Part shown: positions 32,534 through 42,032 of the stretch, one piece after another | Layout: every line of letters begins with the position of its first letter | Position numbering within the stretch: the first letter of the stretch is position 1 | Assembly: GCF_965263005.1 (NCBI RefSeq) | Contig: NZ_OZ253579.1 | Span: 2,046,001 to 2,110,000, forward strand | Length of the DNA stretch: 64,000 bases | DNA from: Rariloculus sp965263005 | GTDB lineage: Bacteria; Pseudomonadota; Gammaproteobacteria; Steroidobacterales; Rariloculaceae | Reading direction: 5' to 3' | Program-made: the position numbers and the translations under genes | Notes under the pieces: generated by a model | The model's input: the letters and a program-made list of their open reading frames with translations, nothing else | Told to the model about the DNA's origin: nothing | Databases searched by the model: none

Positions 32534-35413
32534 CTATGCGCCGAAGACTTCGTTCCAGAGGTCCCGGACCCAGGCGCGTTCTTCGGAAAAGGCGCCGGCC
32601 GGAACGGTTCGGTCGCTCTCGATCAGCGCCAATTCGTGGACGCTGGCCCGAAGCGCCAGATAGATGGTCCGAACCCGGTCGGCCCGCTCGGCGGAAATCA
32701 GGCCGTTGCGTACCAATGCTTCAAGTTGCCGGACATTGTCGGGAAATTCCACCAGGTCGGGAAACTCCGCCGAACGGGAGAGGACCCAGTAGTCGATGAT
32801 GAACTCGATGTCAGCGATGCCGCCAGCATCTTGCTTGAGATCGAACCCGCCCGGCCCGCTTCGGGACAGCTCGGACCTCATTCGCGCGCGCATTCCAGCG
32901 ATTTCGTTGTTCAGATCGCTCCGGTTCACATGGCGGGTAAGCACAAGGCGCCGGACCCGTTCAAACTCTTCACGGGCGCCCGCCGCGCCCGCCACCGCCC
33001 GGCTGCGCAGCAGCGCCTGATGCTCCCAGACCCAGGCTTTGTTCGTCTGGTACGTCGTGAATGCCTTCATGCTGGATACCAGGACGCCGGCGCGGCCGTT
33101 GGGCCTGAGCCGCGTATCCACTTCGTAGAGCCTCCCGGAGCGGGTCTGGATGCTGAGAAAGTTGATCAATCGCTGCGCCAGCCGCGCGAAGAACACCCGA
33201 TTGTCCACCGATTCCGGCCCTGCGGTGCGTTCCGCTTCTCCAAGGGATTCGTGCAGGAAGATCAGGTCGAGATCGGACCCATAGCCCAATTCCAACCCTC
33301 CGAGCTTGCCGTAGCCGACGACGGCAAAGCCGGCCTCGCGCCGCGCGTCGCCTTGGCCGGCCAACGGTTTGCCATAACGCTCGACCTGCTCCGAACAAGC
33401 CACGTCCAGGGCGTATTGCAGGATCAATTCCGCTGTATCGGTGAGCCGGTCGCTCACCCGCATCAAGGACAGATTCTGTAACCGGTCCGCGAGGGCGATG
33501 CGGAATACGGCGCCGAGTTGAAACGCGCGCATCGCCTCGAGCCTGGTTTCCAAATCCTCGGCGCCCCGCAGGCGCACGATCCGCTCCAGCTCCCGCTCCA
33601 GTTCCGGGCGGCTGGGCGGCTCGTTGAACGCCCGCTCGTCCAGCAGTTCATCCAGCAGGCCGGGATGCTCGGCCACCTGGGACACCAGGAATTCGCTGCA
33701 CTGCGCCACGGTCAGCAACCGGCGCAAGGCCGGCGGGTTCTCGCTGAGCAGGGCCAGATAAGCGCTGCGCCGCGCGACGGCCCGCAATAGCGGCACGAGC
33801 CGGCTGACGATCCACGACGGGTTTCGATAGCGGCTCAGGCGGGGCATGAGCCGCGCGACGACATCCGCCAAACGTTGCCGCGACGGCTCGTCCATCCGCC
33901 GGTACAGGTTTCCCGTTCGCAGCGCGTTCAGCTCCTCGGCCACCGCGTCGGCCTGTTCGATGCCCGTATCGGCGAGAACGCTACCTAGGTCCGCCCGCTC
34001 CCAGGCCGCCGCCCATTGTTCCTCGTTCAACTGCTCCCGGCGGTTTTCGCCCCGCTCCTCGAAGGCCAGGCGCGCGAACTGGGTCTCCACGACCCCCCGC
34101 TGGCGGCCGATCTCTGCGGCGAGTTCCTCCCAGCCGGACATGGCCATCGCGTACGCCAGCCCGGATCGAGCGCCGGGCTCGGTGGGCAGATTGTGGGTCT
34201 GCCGATCCTCCATGGCCTGTATCCGATTCTCGATCGTTCGCAAAAACCGGTAGGCGCGGCCCAACCCGGCAACGGCGCCGCTTTCCAGCAGGCCGGCCGC
34301 CCCGAGCCGCTCCAGCGCCGCGAGCAACGAACGTTTCCGCAGCCCCGGACTCTGACCGCCGCGAACGAGTTGAAAGGCCTGGACGATGAATTCGATCTCG
34401 CGAATGCCGCCGGAACCGAGCTTGACGTTGTCGGCCAGATTGCGTCGAGCCACTTCCTGGGCGATCGACGTTTTCATCTCGCGAAGCGCCCGAAAGACGC
34501 CGTAGTCCACGTAGCGCCGGTACACGAAGGGGATGAGAATCTCGTCGAACAGTTCGCTGGCGTGACGACGGCCGGTGATCAGCCGGGCCTTTTGATACGC
34601 GTAACGTTCCCAATCGCGGCCGTGCCGAATCAGGTAGTTTTCCAGCGCCGGCAAACTTACCGCCAGCGGTCCGCTGGACCCGAAGGGGCGCAGCCTGGTA
34701 TCGACCCGAAAGGCCACTCCATCTGCGGTCACCTGGTCCAGCAGTTTGATCAGCACCTGCCCCAACCGGCGAAAATACTCATCCGATCGAGTGTGGCTGT
34801 GCCCCTTGAAGACGATCGAATCCGCGTAAAGCAGCACCAGATCCACGTCGGACGAAAAATTGAGCTCGTTTCCACCGAGCTTGCCCATGGCCAAAATGAG
34901 CAGCGATTCGGCCTCACCGTTCGCATCCACCGGCCGCCCGAACCGCGGCGCCAATTCGCCGGCGGCGTATTCCAGGGCTGACTCGATCATGCAATCGGCG
35001 AGCAACGACAGGTCCGCAAGGTTGGTTTCAATACTCGACCACCCTGCCAGGTCTCGCCAGGCGATGCGCGCCATCTCCACGTGGCGGCAGCGTCGCAGCG
35101 TTGCCAGCGCCTCGGCTTCAGAGCACTGCCCCAGCCGGAGCCGGCTGTGCAATTGCTCCGCGGACAAGGGCTGGTCATCGGCCAGCCGGCCGAGCAGCGC
35201 TCCGGGTTGCCGAAGCAGCGTGCTGAGCACGAAATCGCTGCACACCGCCACCCTTGCGACCGTTTCCGCCGCGCGGGGATACGGCCCGAAAGTATCATCT
35301 GGCAGGGCCCGCAACCGTTCCTGCACGCGGTGCCAGCGGTCTTCGAGCGGGGGCGGCAAATCGGGCGGCGGGGTCAGGTTCACGGATCGGGAAGAGCCAT
35401 TAGCGAGGCTCAC
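32534..35413 (-). CDS. glnE: bifunctional glutamine synthetase adenylyltransferase / deadenylase
   Basis: Controls glutamine synthetase by adding or removing AMP in response to PII status. The 959 residues match the usual length. The two nucleotidyltransferase halves are visible: the N-terminal deadenylase with FSSDVDLVLLYADS (near residue 190) and the C-terminal adenylylase with LGYGSDLDLIFLHES (near residue 700), each holding the G-S-D-x-D metal motif. The typical GSGGIREIEFIVQAFQLVRGG segment lies near residue 330. It is isolated from glnA or ilvE and sits between two copies of an acyl-CoA dehydrogenase tail. Confidence 0.96.
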   Translation of the reverse strand: MSLANGSSRSVNLTPPPDLPPPLEDRWHRVQERLRALPDDTFGPYPRAAETVARVAVCSDFVLSTLLRQPGALLGRLADDQPLSAEQLHSRLRLGQCSEAEALATLRRCRHVEMARIAWRDLAGWSSIETNLADLSLLADCMIESALEYAAGELAPRFGRPVDANGEAESLLILAMGKLGGNELNFSSDVDLVLLYADSIVFKGHSHTRSDEYFRRLGQVLIKLLDQVTADGVAFRVDTRLRPFGSSGPLAVSLPALENYLIRHGRDWERYAYQKARLITGRRHASELFDEILIPFVYRRYVDYGVFRALREMKTSIAQEVARRNLADNVKLGSGGIREIEFIVQAFQLVRGGQSPGLRKRSLLAALERLGAAGLLESGAVAGLGRAYRFLRTIENRIQAMEDRQTHNLPTEPGARSGLAYAMAMSGWEELAAEIGRQRGVVETQFARLAFEERGENRREQLNEEQWAAAWERADLGSVLADTGIEQADAVAEELNALRTGNLYRRMDEPSRQRLADVVARLMPRLSRYRNPSWIVSRLVPLLRAVARRSAYLALLSENPPALRRLLTVAQCSEFLVSQVAEHPGLLDELLDERAFNEPPSRPELERELERIVRLRGAEDLETRLEAMRAFQLGAVFRIALADRLQNLSLMRVSDRLTDTAELILQYALDVACSEQVERYGKPLAGQGDARREAGFAVVGYGKLGGLELGYGSDLDLIFLHESLGEAERTAGPESVDNRVFFARLAQRLINFLSIQTRSGRLYEVDTRLRPNGRAGVLVSSMKAFTTYQTNKAWVWEHQALLRSRAVAGAAGAREEFERVRRLVLTRHVNRSDLNNEIAGMRARMRSELSRSGPGGFDLKQDAGGIADIEFIIDYWVLSRSAEFPDLVEFPDNVRQLEALVRNGLISAERADRVRTIYLALRASVHELALIESDRTVPAGAFSEERAWVRDLWNEVFGA

Positions 35414-35431
35414 ACTCTAACATCGTCGGCC

Positions 35432-35521
35432 GCTCTATCGGGTGGCGCCGGTGTCGACCAATCTGACCCTCGTGCACGTCGGCACGCATGTGCTCGGCAT
35501 GCCGCGTTCGTTCCGAGCGCC
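35432..35521 (+). pseudogene. acyl-CoA dehydrogenase 3' remnant (right direct-repeat copy)
   Basis: Translates as LYRVAPVSTNLTLVHVGTHVLGMPRSF, almost identical to the C-terminus of the gene at 31314-32465, but the stop codon is changed to CGA and the frame runs on. No other part of an acyl-CoA dehydrogenase is present, so it is a remnant tail. Confidence 0.8.
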
Positions 35522-35567
35522 TTGCCGGGCGGCGTTGAATATGACGTGACTTGCGGGACGGGATGCC

Positions 35568-35635
35568 AGGAGCTTGCGCCGCAGGAAATCGCAATAGTGA
35601 ATTTGCAGCCGTGATTTCCTACGGCGCAGGCTCCT
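35568..35635. terminator. long hairpin after the 35634 gene
   Basis: Arms 35568-35590 and 35613-35635 pair at 21 of 23 positions with a 22-base loop. The right arm touches the stop codon of the minus-strand gene at 35634, and the left side follows the acyl-CoA dehydrogenase remnant. No T-run follows on either strand, so termination is inferred from position and stability only; it could also be a REP-like element. Confidence 0.5.
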
Positions 35636-36440
35636 AGATCGTGGAGCACTCCGTCGGCTCGCGTTTGGAACCGTCCGGCTCGCGCTTGAACTGCATCGTG
35701 CGCACGAAGTGCTGTGCCAGATACCGCGGATCTTCGACGTAAGTCTGGATGACCAGATACTGATTGCCGTCGTCTTCGGCGATCAGATTGAAGTATTCGG
35801 TCATGTCGGCGTCCTCGCTGAACGGGACGCCGTTCTTGCGCAGATACCCGGCGCGCAAGTGGGTGCTATCGACACGCAAGGATCCGAAATTTTCGATATC
35901 TCCGAGCGAGCCGCTCAGCCGATAGAATCCCCTGCGCCGGCTCGTGTCGCCGGAAACCTCCCATCGAGCACTCGACCAGCCCTGCCAGGTGCGCGGCCCC
36001 AGCGGCTCGCTCTCGGCAAAATGGAACAGCCGCGTCTGCATGCCCGTATCGATGTCGAGCTTGAGCGTGTCATCGTCTTCCCACGTGATGTGGACTCGGT
36101 TCGGCAGCCGCATGATCGCGGGCGCGCCGTACGCTTTGCATTGCTCGCCCGCCGCCTCATCGCGCGCCGGATCCCAGGTGTCGGCGACTCTGATCCCTTC
36201 GTCGTTGAGCGGGACGTACGAATAGTCGCCTTTGGCGGGCGTGATCATTCGATATACCCAGTCGTCCGTGATCAGTGAGACCCAGTGTCCCGTGATGTCG
36301 ATCGGCGCGGACTCGCGGGCCGACGCCGGCGTCTGATCGTCCTGCTGCGCCCGGGTACTGCCCGCCGCGGTCAACCCGAGCGCGGCCGCGGCGACGACCG
36401 CACTCACACAGACACGCCCGTGAAGCTTGTCAACGTCCAT
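35634..36440 (-). CDS. secreted protein of unknown function, DUF6152-associated family (member 1)
   Basis: A 268-residue exported protein with a signal peptide ending GSTRAQ. After it comes DITGHWVSLITDDW, and further on a core GPRTWQGWSSARWEVSGD then RVDSTHLRAGYLRKNGVPFSEDADMTEYFNL. The same layout (W-x-G-x-S/F, 'THL...YxRxNGxP.SxxAxxTEY') is seen in the protein at 38060-38917 and more distantly at 55046-56104, so these are relatives. No enzyme motif is apparent. It is 69 bases downstream of a DUF6152 gene on the same strand, the recurring partner. Confidence 0.65.
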   Translation of the reverse strand: MDVDKLHGRVCVSAVVAAAALGLTAAGSTRAQQDDQTPASARESAPIDITGHWVSLITDDWVYRMITPAKGDYSYVPLNDEGIRVADTWDPARDEAAGEQCKAYGAPAIMRLPNRVHITWEDDDTLKLDIDTGMQTRLFHFAESEPLGPRTWQGWSSARWEVSGDTSRRRGFYRLSGSLGDIENFGSLRVDSTHLRAGYLRKNGVPFSEDADMTEYFNLIAEDDGNQYLVIQTYVEDPRYLAQHFVRTMQFKREPDGSKREPTECSTI

Positions 36441-36509
36441 CGTTCGCCTCCAACCGCGATACCGTCAGCCGGCTTCGCCCGGCTTCGATCGTTCGGCGCA
36501 GGATCGCGC

Positions 36510-36905
36510 CTAGTCGAAGTCCTCGCCTTCGAAGCCCCAGCCGAAGCCGTCGGACGGCCTGAGCAGGCTGCGCATGCGGACGCGGTGGTCGACAGGGTTG
36601 CGCCCGGGGTTGCCTGTGATGATCACGAGATCACCGGGCCGCAGCGAATCCCGTGTCACGCCTTGCCCGGAGAGTTGGCCCGCGCCGCCCCACTCGACGC
36701 CCCAGCGATGCACTTCGCCGTTCTCGTCGGGGGCCATCACGTGCACCCACGCATGCGGATTACGGAACATGAACTGCACGAGCGTGCCTTCGATCTGAAT
36801 CGTTGCCTGCTCGTCATAGGTTGCGGTAAATGAATGATGCGCATAGGCCGTCAGACCCGACATCAACGTAGCCGCAACTACGATAACCAGCGCTCTTGAT
36901 TTCAT
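36510..36905 (-). CDS. DUF6152 secreted protein (copy 2 of 3)
   Basis: A 131-residue exported protein. The signal peptide ends TAYAHHS, with HHSFTATYDEQATIQIEGTLVQFMFRNPHAWVH immediately after, the most typical DUF6152 sequence of the three copies. The C-terminal part (SGQGVTRDSLRPGDLVIITGNPGRNP) resembles an OB-like barrel. Strong AGGAGA site before the ATG at 36905. Downstream lies member 1 of the associated family; upstream on the same strand is the MBL-fold gene. Function unknown. Confidence 0.85.
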   Translation of the reverse strand: MKSRALVIVVAATLMSGLTAYAHHSFTATYDEQATIQIEGTLVQFMFRNPHAWVHVMAPDENGEVHRWGVEWGGAGQLSGQGVTRDSLRPGDLVIITGNPGRNPVDHRVRMRSLLRPSDGFGWGFEGEDFD

Positions 36906-36943
36906 TGCTCTGTCTCCTGAAAAAACCGTTCCTTACCTGGCGA

Positions 36944-38038
36944 CTATCCGCCACTGAGGCTCCGGTACACGGCCTCGATGAACATTTCGGTCGTCCATGG
37001 CCCCGTATCCGACCCGAAGCGGCCCTCGTAGCCATAGGTCGGCCGCTCCGCGATGACTTGCTCCAAAGTCATCCCCTGATCGATCAAGTGCTGAACCTGG
37101 TCGCGGATGATCGTCAGCATGTCCCGATAGTAACCGACGTCGGCCGAGTCCGACAGCCGGCCGTGGCCGGGGATGACCATGGTGCCGCCCTCGGTCCTGA
37201 ACTCCGGGATAGCGAGATTCAGGATGTAGTTCAGGCCGTCGAGCACGCCGTTGATGTGTCCGCCCTGATCGACGTCGATGATCGGAAACGTTTCCATATC
37301 GAACAGGTCGCCCGCCGCGAGCACGTCGGAACCGCGGAAGTACACGATGCTGTCGCCGTCGGTCGTCGCTGCCGGGATGTGGATGACCCGGATGCCTTCG
37401 TCGTTGAAGAACGTGCTGAGCTTGTACTCGTCGATAAAGAAACTGTCGGTGGGCAGCGCTCCAAACGGCGCTTGTTCGCTGACCATTCTGACGAGCACGT
37501 TCTCGTGGGCCAGAACGGCTGCGCCCTCCGAGGAATCGCCGATCGTCCCCGCGACGTTTCCGCCCGAATAAGTGGTGCCGCTCGCCGCCAGTACCTCGTT
37601 GCCGCCGACGTTGTGCGGGAGCGGGCTCGTGTTGACGATGTAGCGGATCGGCTTGGCCGGCGCGCGCGTGTTTACGGGGAGCCTCGAGCGTGTCTCCGCG
37701 CCGCCGCTTTCCGGTGTGCGGCCCTCGAGAACGCCGAATGCGTTGAGTTGTGCCTGAAGATCGTCGAGCGCGGTCAATACGCGCTCGGTGGCCCGTGCTT
37801 CACCGGCGTTGACAAGGAACACGCCGTCAGGGCCGACAGAAGCGGTGATATTCGAGCCCGCGCCGACGAGCATCCAGAGGTTGTTGCGGACCGGCCACCA
37901 GTTGAGCTCGGCGCCGAGCTCGCCGCCGCGATCGCCTTGCGCGTAAGCGTTGCCCCCCAGGACCGAGAGTCCGACGGCCGCGGCGACCGCGACCAGAGCT
38001 CCGCGTCTCAGGCCTGCGGCGTTGAAGCGATGTGTCAT
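36944..38038 (-). CDS. exported MBL-fold protein with degenerate metal site
   Basis: A 364-residue protein with a signal peptide (about residues 1-34, NAYAQ) and a metallo-beta-lactamase fold. Late motifs are intact: VLAHENVLVRM, TTDGDSIVYFRGSDVLAAGDLF and MVIPGHGRLSD. The first metal motif is not: where relatives have THxHxDHxGGN, this reads TSPLPHNVGGN, losing both His, the Asp and the next His. It may bind one metal or none. The ATG at 38038 has GGAG at correct spacing and is preferred to the GTG at 38053. It lies 21 bases after the 38060 gene. Confidence 0.78.
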   Translation of the reverse strand: MTHRFNAAGLRRGALVAVAAAVGLSVLGGNAYAQGDRGGELGAELNWWPVRNNLWMLVGAGSNITASVGPDGVFLVNAGEARATERVLTALDDLQAQLNAFGVLEGRTPESGGAETRSRLPVNTRAPAKPIRYIVNTSPLPHNVGGNEVLAASGTTYSGGNVAGTIGDSSEGAAVLAHENVLVRMVSEQAPFGALPTDSFFIDEYKLSTFFNDEGIRVIHIPAATTDGDSIVYFRGSDVLAAGDLFDMETFPIIDVDQGGHINGVLDGLNYILNLAIPEFRTEGGTMVIPGHGRLSDSADVGYYRDMLTIIRDQVQHLIDQGMTLEQVIAERPTYGYEGRFGSDTGPWTTEMFIEAVYRSLSGG

Positions 38039-38059
38039 TGCGGCTCCAGGCACTGATCG

Positions 38060-38917
38060 TTACTCGGCTGCGGCGTTCTGTAACGCGTTTTGCAGTTTGG
38101 TCCGGTACTCGGGGTACATGGTTTCCGCACCGTCGAAGTAAAGCGTGCGCGGCAGCCCGTAGGCATCGGAAAAACTGAAGATCTGGTCATTTGCGCCGGG
38201 CAGAAAGTGCGGCACATAACCTTCGGGTGTGACGACCTCGGTCACGATCGTGCACGGATAAGGCGGCACGCGCTGGTTCAGGTCCAATCGATATTCGGTG
38301 CTGCGCACGAGCGGCTCAGTCAGATAGACGGCGTCGTAGGCGACGATCAGCCAGGTCAGGTAGTCCTCGTCATTGAACCGGCGGCGGATCAGATATTCGG
38401 TCAGCGTCGCCTTGTCGCTCTGCGGGATACCGTTGCGCCGATAGTAGTCCTCCTTCAGGTGCGTCGTTTGGATCTTTAGCCGATCGCCTTCCCATTCGCC
38501 TGTGGAGAAGCCGCCCCAGGTGTGTGCGGCGTATTCCGGCGGATGCTCGCGGCCGTCCAGGTAGATCGGCGTGTTGACCGAGCGCAGCCATTCCGCCTGG
38601 AACGCGACGATCTGCCTCGAGGCGGGATCGACGTCCTTCCAGATCCTCAAGTTCGACGGCCCGCGCTTGATGTACGCACCCGAATGCGGTCGGCACTGCC
38701 ATTCCGGCAGGGATTGAATCGAAGCGTCCCAGATTTCCGCGCGCCGTATCGCCTCCGGGCTCAGCGGCACACCCACGTACTCGCCCAGATGCGGGTTGTC
38801 GGAATTGTCCTGGGCGCGCACGACGGGCCACTCGCCCGTGAAATCCATCTGCGCCGCGGCAGGTGCGGCGAAGAGCAAGCCTGCGGCCAGCGCGAGCAGC
38901 GGCTTCAAGCTATCCAT
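38060..38917 (-). CDS. secreted protein of unknown function, DUF6152-associated family (member 2)
   Basis: A 285-residue exported protein; the signal peptide is MDSLKPLLALAAGLLFAAPAAAQ, from the ATG at 38917, which has GGGAG upstream. Core: AHTWGGFSTGEWEGDRLKIQTTHLKEDYYRRNGIPQSDKATLTEYLIRRRF written here as motif W-G-G-F-S then T-T-H-L-K, R-R-N-G-I-P. It shares this layout with the 35634 protein. It is the first gene of a short run (38060, MBL-fold, DUF6152, 35634) on the minus strand, all exported. No enzyme motif identified. Confidence 0.65.
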   Translation of the reverse strand: MDSLKPLLALAAGLLFAAPAAAQMDFTGEWPVVRAQDNSDNPHLGEYVGVPLSPEAIRRAEIWDASIQSLPEWQCRPHSGAYIKRGPSNLRIWKDVDPASRQIVAFQAEWLRSVNTPIYLDGREHPPEYAAHTWGGFSTGEWEGDRLKIQTTHLKEDYYRRNGIPQSDKATLTEYLIRRRFNDEDYLTWLIVAYDAVYLTEPLVRSTEYRLDLNQRVPPYPCTIVTEVVTPEGYVPHFLPGANDQIFSFSDAYGLPRTLYFDGAETMYPEYRTKLQNALQNAAAE

Positions 38918-39076
38918 AATCGATCTCCCGACCACCTGTGGCGGTATGGGCCGTTCGTATCTCCGGTCAGCGCCATGACGTGACTCCAGAGCCGCCGGAA
39001 TCTTATCACTTGCGCAAGCGATCGCGTAAGGCGCGGCAGCCGCGAACAACGCCAGCGGACCATCGGGACGCCATCG

Positions 39077-40000
39077 CTAGGGGCTTGCGTCCGCCGCTGC
39101 GGTTGCGCGTTCGTCGGCGGCCAGCAGTCGCCGCGCGATCGAGACGAACGCCAACGCCGTCGCCGGCATGACGGCCGCATAAATGAGCCCGGCGATCGCG
39201 AGGTCGGGACGCTGCAGGATGTTGAACGTGATCGCGAAAGCAAGCGCAAGGTTCTGCACGCCGACTTCGAAAGTTATCGTCACAACCTGCGGCTGCGGCA
39301 GCTTGAACGCCTTCGCTGCCCCGTAGCCGAGCCCCATCGTCAGCAGGTTCATGACGATCACGAGGACGCCCGCCACTGCCCAGTTTTCGAGGAGGTCCTG
39401 GTAGCTCGAAATGACGCCGAGCAACAGCACGGCGATCATGAGCCAGAGTATGGCCTTGCGGATCGGCTCGACCGCCTTCTCGGCGACAGTCTCGAACCAG
39501 TATCGAATCAGCATGCCGAGCACGAGCGGCAGGAGCGTGATCGACATGAGGTTGCCGAGCATGTTGGTGATCGGCAGCGCTTCGAGTTGCCCTTCGGTCG
39601 CAAACACGCTGAGCGCCAGATTGATCAGGAACGGGATCGTAAAGACGGTGACGACGCTCGTGATCGCGGAGAGCGTCACGCAGAGCGGGACGTCGGCGCG
39701 CGCCGCGAAGCTGTACGCGTTCGCGGTGACGCCGCTCGGGCACGCGGCAAGTATGACGAGTCCGACGGCGATCACGGGCGGCGCGTCGAACAGCATCGCA
39801 AGCGCGAACGCAGCGACCGGCAGCCCGATGAGCTGAGCGACGAGGCCGATCGTCGCGGCCTTGGGAAACACGATGACGCGCTTGAAATCGACCACGGTCA
39901 GCGACAGGCCGAGTCCAACCATGACGAGCCTCAGCACCCACGGGATCACCTCGGAGTTGATAAAGGCGGCTTGTTCGCTCAGCGCTTCGAGTAGTTCCAT
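39077..40000 (-). CDS. bile acid:sodium symporter (BASS/SBF) family transporter
   Basis: Inner-membrane sodium-coupled transporter of 307 residues with nine or ten helices. SBF marks: LVILAACPSGVTANAYSFAARADVPLCVTLSAITSVVTVFTIP (first repeat crossover) and TITFEVGVQNLALAFAI (second repeat, the E-x-G-x-Q-N motif). GGAG is eight bases before the ATG at 40000. Bacterial members carry bile acids, pantoate, pyruvate or other organic anions; the substrate here cannot be told. It is divergent from the esterase gene. Confidence 0.88.
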   Translation of the reverse strand: MELLEALSEQAAFINSEVIPWVLRLVMVGLGLSLTVVDFKRVIVFPKAATIGLVAQLIGLPVAAFALAMLFDAPPVIAVGLVILAACPSGVTANAYSFAARADVPLCVTLSAITSVVTVFTIPFLINLALSVFATEGQLEALPITNMLGNLMSITLLPLVLGMLIRYWFETVAEKAVEPIRKAILWLMIAVLLLGVISSYQDLLENWAVAGVLVIVMNLLTMGLGYGAAKAFKLPQPQVVTITFEVGVQNLALAFAITFNILQRPDLAIAGLIYAAVMPATALAFVSIARRLLAADERATAAADASP

Positions 40001-40171
40001 TACGATGCTCCCCAGACAATGCATACGCCCGGGCCAGGCGTCGGTGACATTTTTCGGCGGCGGTAGTCTAGCGCAATTGCGATTTCGCCGGGGTCGCCGG
40101 CTGCCTTATAGTCAGAGTCGAGGGTCCGGATTTGCCGGTGAGCCTTGGTCTTGATTGAGGGGGAGGGGCAG

Positions 40172-41806
40172 ATGAACGTAATGCGTAATTTAGCCGCGGC
40201 GACGCTCGCGATACTGTGCGTGTCGTCGGCGCTCGGTGACGAAGCTAGCGATCGCTCGGCCTGCGAGGTATTGACGGCGACACCGAATCTGACGATCACG
40301 GCGGCCGCGATCGTGCCTGCGAGCGATTCGGCGCCAGCCTATTGTCATGCGAAGGGCATCATCTCGCCGGCGATCTCCTGGCACGTCCAACTCCCGTTGC
40401 CCGCGAACTGGAACGGACGGTTCCTCAAATGGGGTGACGGCGGCAAGGACGGGGACCTCGACTTTGCGGATCATCGCGTCGCTGAAGGCTATGCGGTAGC
40501 GAACAGCAATATGGGACACGATAGCGGGTCCGAGCCCGGTGCCTCGTTCGCGTTCAACAATCGCCAGGCCGAAATCGACTTCGGCTACCGCGCCGTGCAT
40601 TTGACCGTGAATGCGGCGAAGAGTCTGATTGCGCGCTACTACGGCGAGGCGCCGCAGTATTCCTATTTCGAGGGCTGCTCGACAGGCGGCCGTGAGGGAT
40701 TGATGGAGGCCCAGCGCTATCCCGGGGACTTCGACGGGATCGTCGCCGGCGCGCCCGTGTTCCTATACCAGGAGCTCAACGCCGGTCATGTCTGGCTGCT
40801 TCAACGTGTGTTTCGCAACGGGTTTGCCGGCAACCTCGCTCACGACTCGGATGGCGACGGCAGCTTCGACAGCCTGAGCAAGCTCGATATCCTCGCCGAC
40901 ACGGTCATGGCGAAATGCGATGTGCTCGACGGTATCGAGGACGGCGTCATCGACGACCCGTTGAGCTGCGGTTTCGATCCCGACATCGACCTCGCTCCGC
41001 TCATGTGTCCGGTCGGCCGCGACGGCGAGAATTGCTTCACGGCGGCGCAGCTACAGACCGTCAAAGATTATTACAGCGGGCCGTACGACAGCGGGGGCGT
41101 CTCGATCATCAAGGGCCGTGCACCGGGCTCCGAGCGTGCCTGGACGCAGTTCATTCCGCACGCCGGCAACGCGAACTTTCCGGGCATGCTGCGGGGCGCC
41201 GCGGGAGGCCATATCGAAAATCTGTTCTACGAGCAGGATCCCGGCGTCCCCGTCGCCGATCCGACGGACCTGTCGCGCGCGCCGGACCGGAGCGCCAATC
41301 CGCCCGAATATGCCTGGTGGGAATTCGACATCGACGACGTCACGGCGGGACGCGCCGACTTCATGAAGGCGATCACCAATGCCGACGATCCCGATCTTCG
41401 CCGGTTTCTCGTCGAAGGGGGCGGGAAACTGATCCTGTGGCACGGCTGGGCCGACGCCGGCGCCCCGCCCGAGCCGACGCTCAATTACCATGAAGAAGCG
41501 GTCGCCGCAACGTTCGGCGGCGATTTGCATGAAGCCGGGGCGCACGCGCGGCTGTTCATGTTTCCGGGCATGGGGCATTGCGGCGGCGGGGCGGGCCCGA
41601 ATCGCTGGGATGCGCTCGCGCCGTTGGTTAACTGGGTCGAGAACGGCGAGGCGCCGGACGATGTCGTCGCACGCCGCGAGACGGACGGCCGCGTCGACAA
41701 CGAACGGCGCGTCTGCGCACATCCCGGGCGCGCCTCCTATACGGGACCCGACGGTGGCCAGAACGACCCGCAGAACTGGGTGCAGGCGAATTTCGCGTGC
41801 CGGTGA
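40172..41806 (+). CDS. tannase/feruloyl esterase family protein
   Basis: Exported ester hydrolase of 544 residues that would cleave plant-phenolic esters such as feruloyl or galloyl esters. The signal peptide covers about residues 1-22 (SSALGD). Catalytic motif G-C-S-T-G-G (EGCSTGGREGLMEAQRYPGDFDGIVAGAPV), the acid region KLILWHGWADAGAPP and the His in FPGMGHCGGG are all in place; the neighbouring Cys of the C-S-x-x-G motif and the H-C pair are the disulfide typical of the family. Next downstream is a TonB-dependent receptor, a common pairing for uptake of the products. Confidence 0.88.
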   Translation: MNVMRNLAAATLAILCVSSALGDEASDRSACEVLTATPNLTITAAAIVPASDSAPAYCHAKGIISPAISWHVQLPLPANWNGRFLKWGDGGKDGDLDFADHRVAEGYAVANSNMGHDSGSEPGASFAFNNRQAEIDFGYRAVHLTVNAAKSLIARYYGEAPQYSYFEGCSTGGREGLMEAQRYPGDFDGIVAGAPVFLYQELNAGHVWLLQRVFRNGFAGNLAHDSDGDGSFDSLSKLDILADTVMAKCDVLDGIEDGVIDDPLSCGFDPDIDLAPLMCPVGRDGENCFTAAQLQTVKDYYSGPYDSGGVSIIKGRAPGSERAWTQFIPHAGNANFPGMLRGAAGGHIENLFYEQDPGVPVADPTDLSRAPDRSANPPEYAWWEFDIDDVTAGRADFMKAITNADDPDLRRFLVEGGGKLILWHGWADAGAPPEPTLNYHEEAVAATFGGDLHEAGAHARLFMFPGMGHCGGGAGPNRWDALAPLVNWVENGEAPDDVVARRETDGRVDNERRVCAHPGRASYTGPDGGQNDPQNWVQANFACR

Positions 41807-41948
41807 AGCCTTGAGCCGAAATGCCGAGCCGTATGTGGCATCTGAGGCCGCCGAAGCGTTCGCGAGCGGCCGGTTGTGAGAATGCAACAGATCGGGCGAG
41901 CTTGGGCAAAACCCGCTTTCCGTGCCCGATGAGGTGCCGCGTACACGA

Positions 41949-41977
41949 TTGGCCTTTATCTAACTTTGAGTCATACT
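41949..41977 (+). promoter_or_regulatory. candidate sigma-70 promoter for the TonB receptor gene
   Basis: TTGGCC (41949-41954) and CATACT (41972-41977) are spaced by 17 bases. An imperfect dyad TGCGAT...ATCGCA (41985-42008) lies at the expected transcript start, possibly an operator or a leader hairpin. Sequence-only guess. Confidence 0.35.
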
Positions 41978-42032
41978 AAGACGCTGCGATTTGTGTAGAC
42001 ACATCGCAACCAGTCGACGAAAGGGGAACACT

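Noticed and set aside
32471..35431. Genomic island inserted at a gene end
   Set aside because: The segment between the direct repeats holds only the core gene glnE and no integrase or phage gene, so an island call is not supported.
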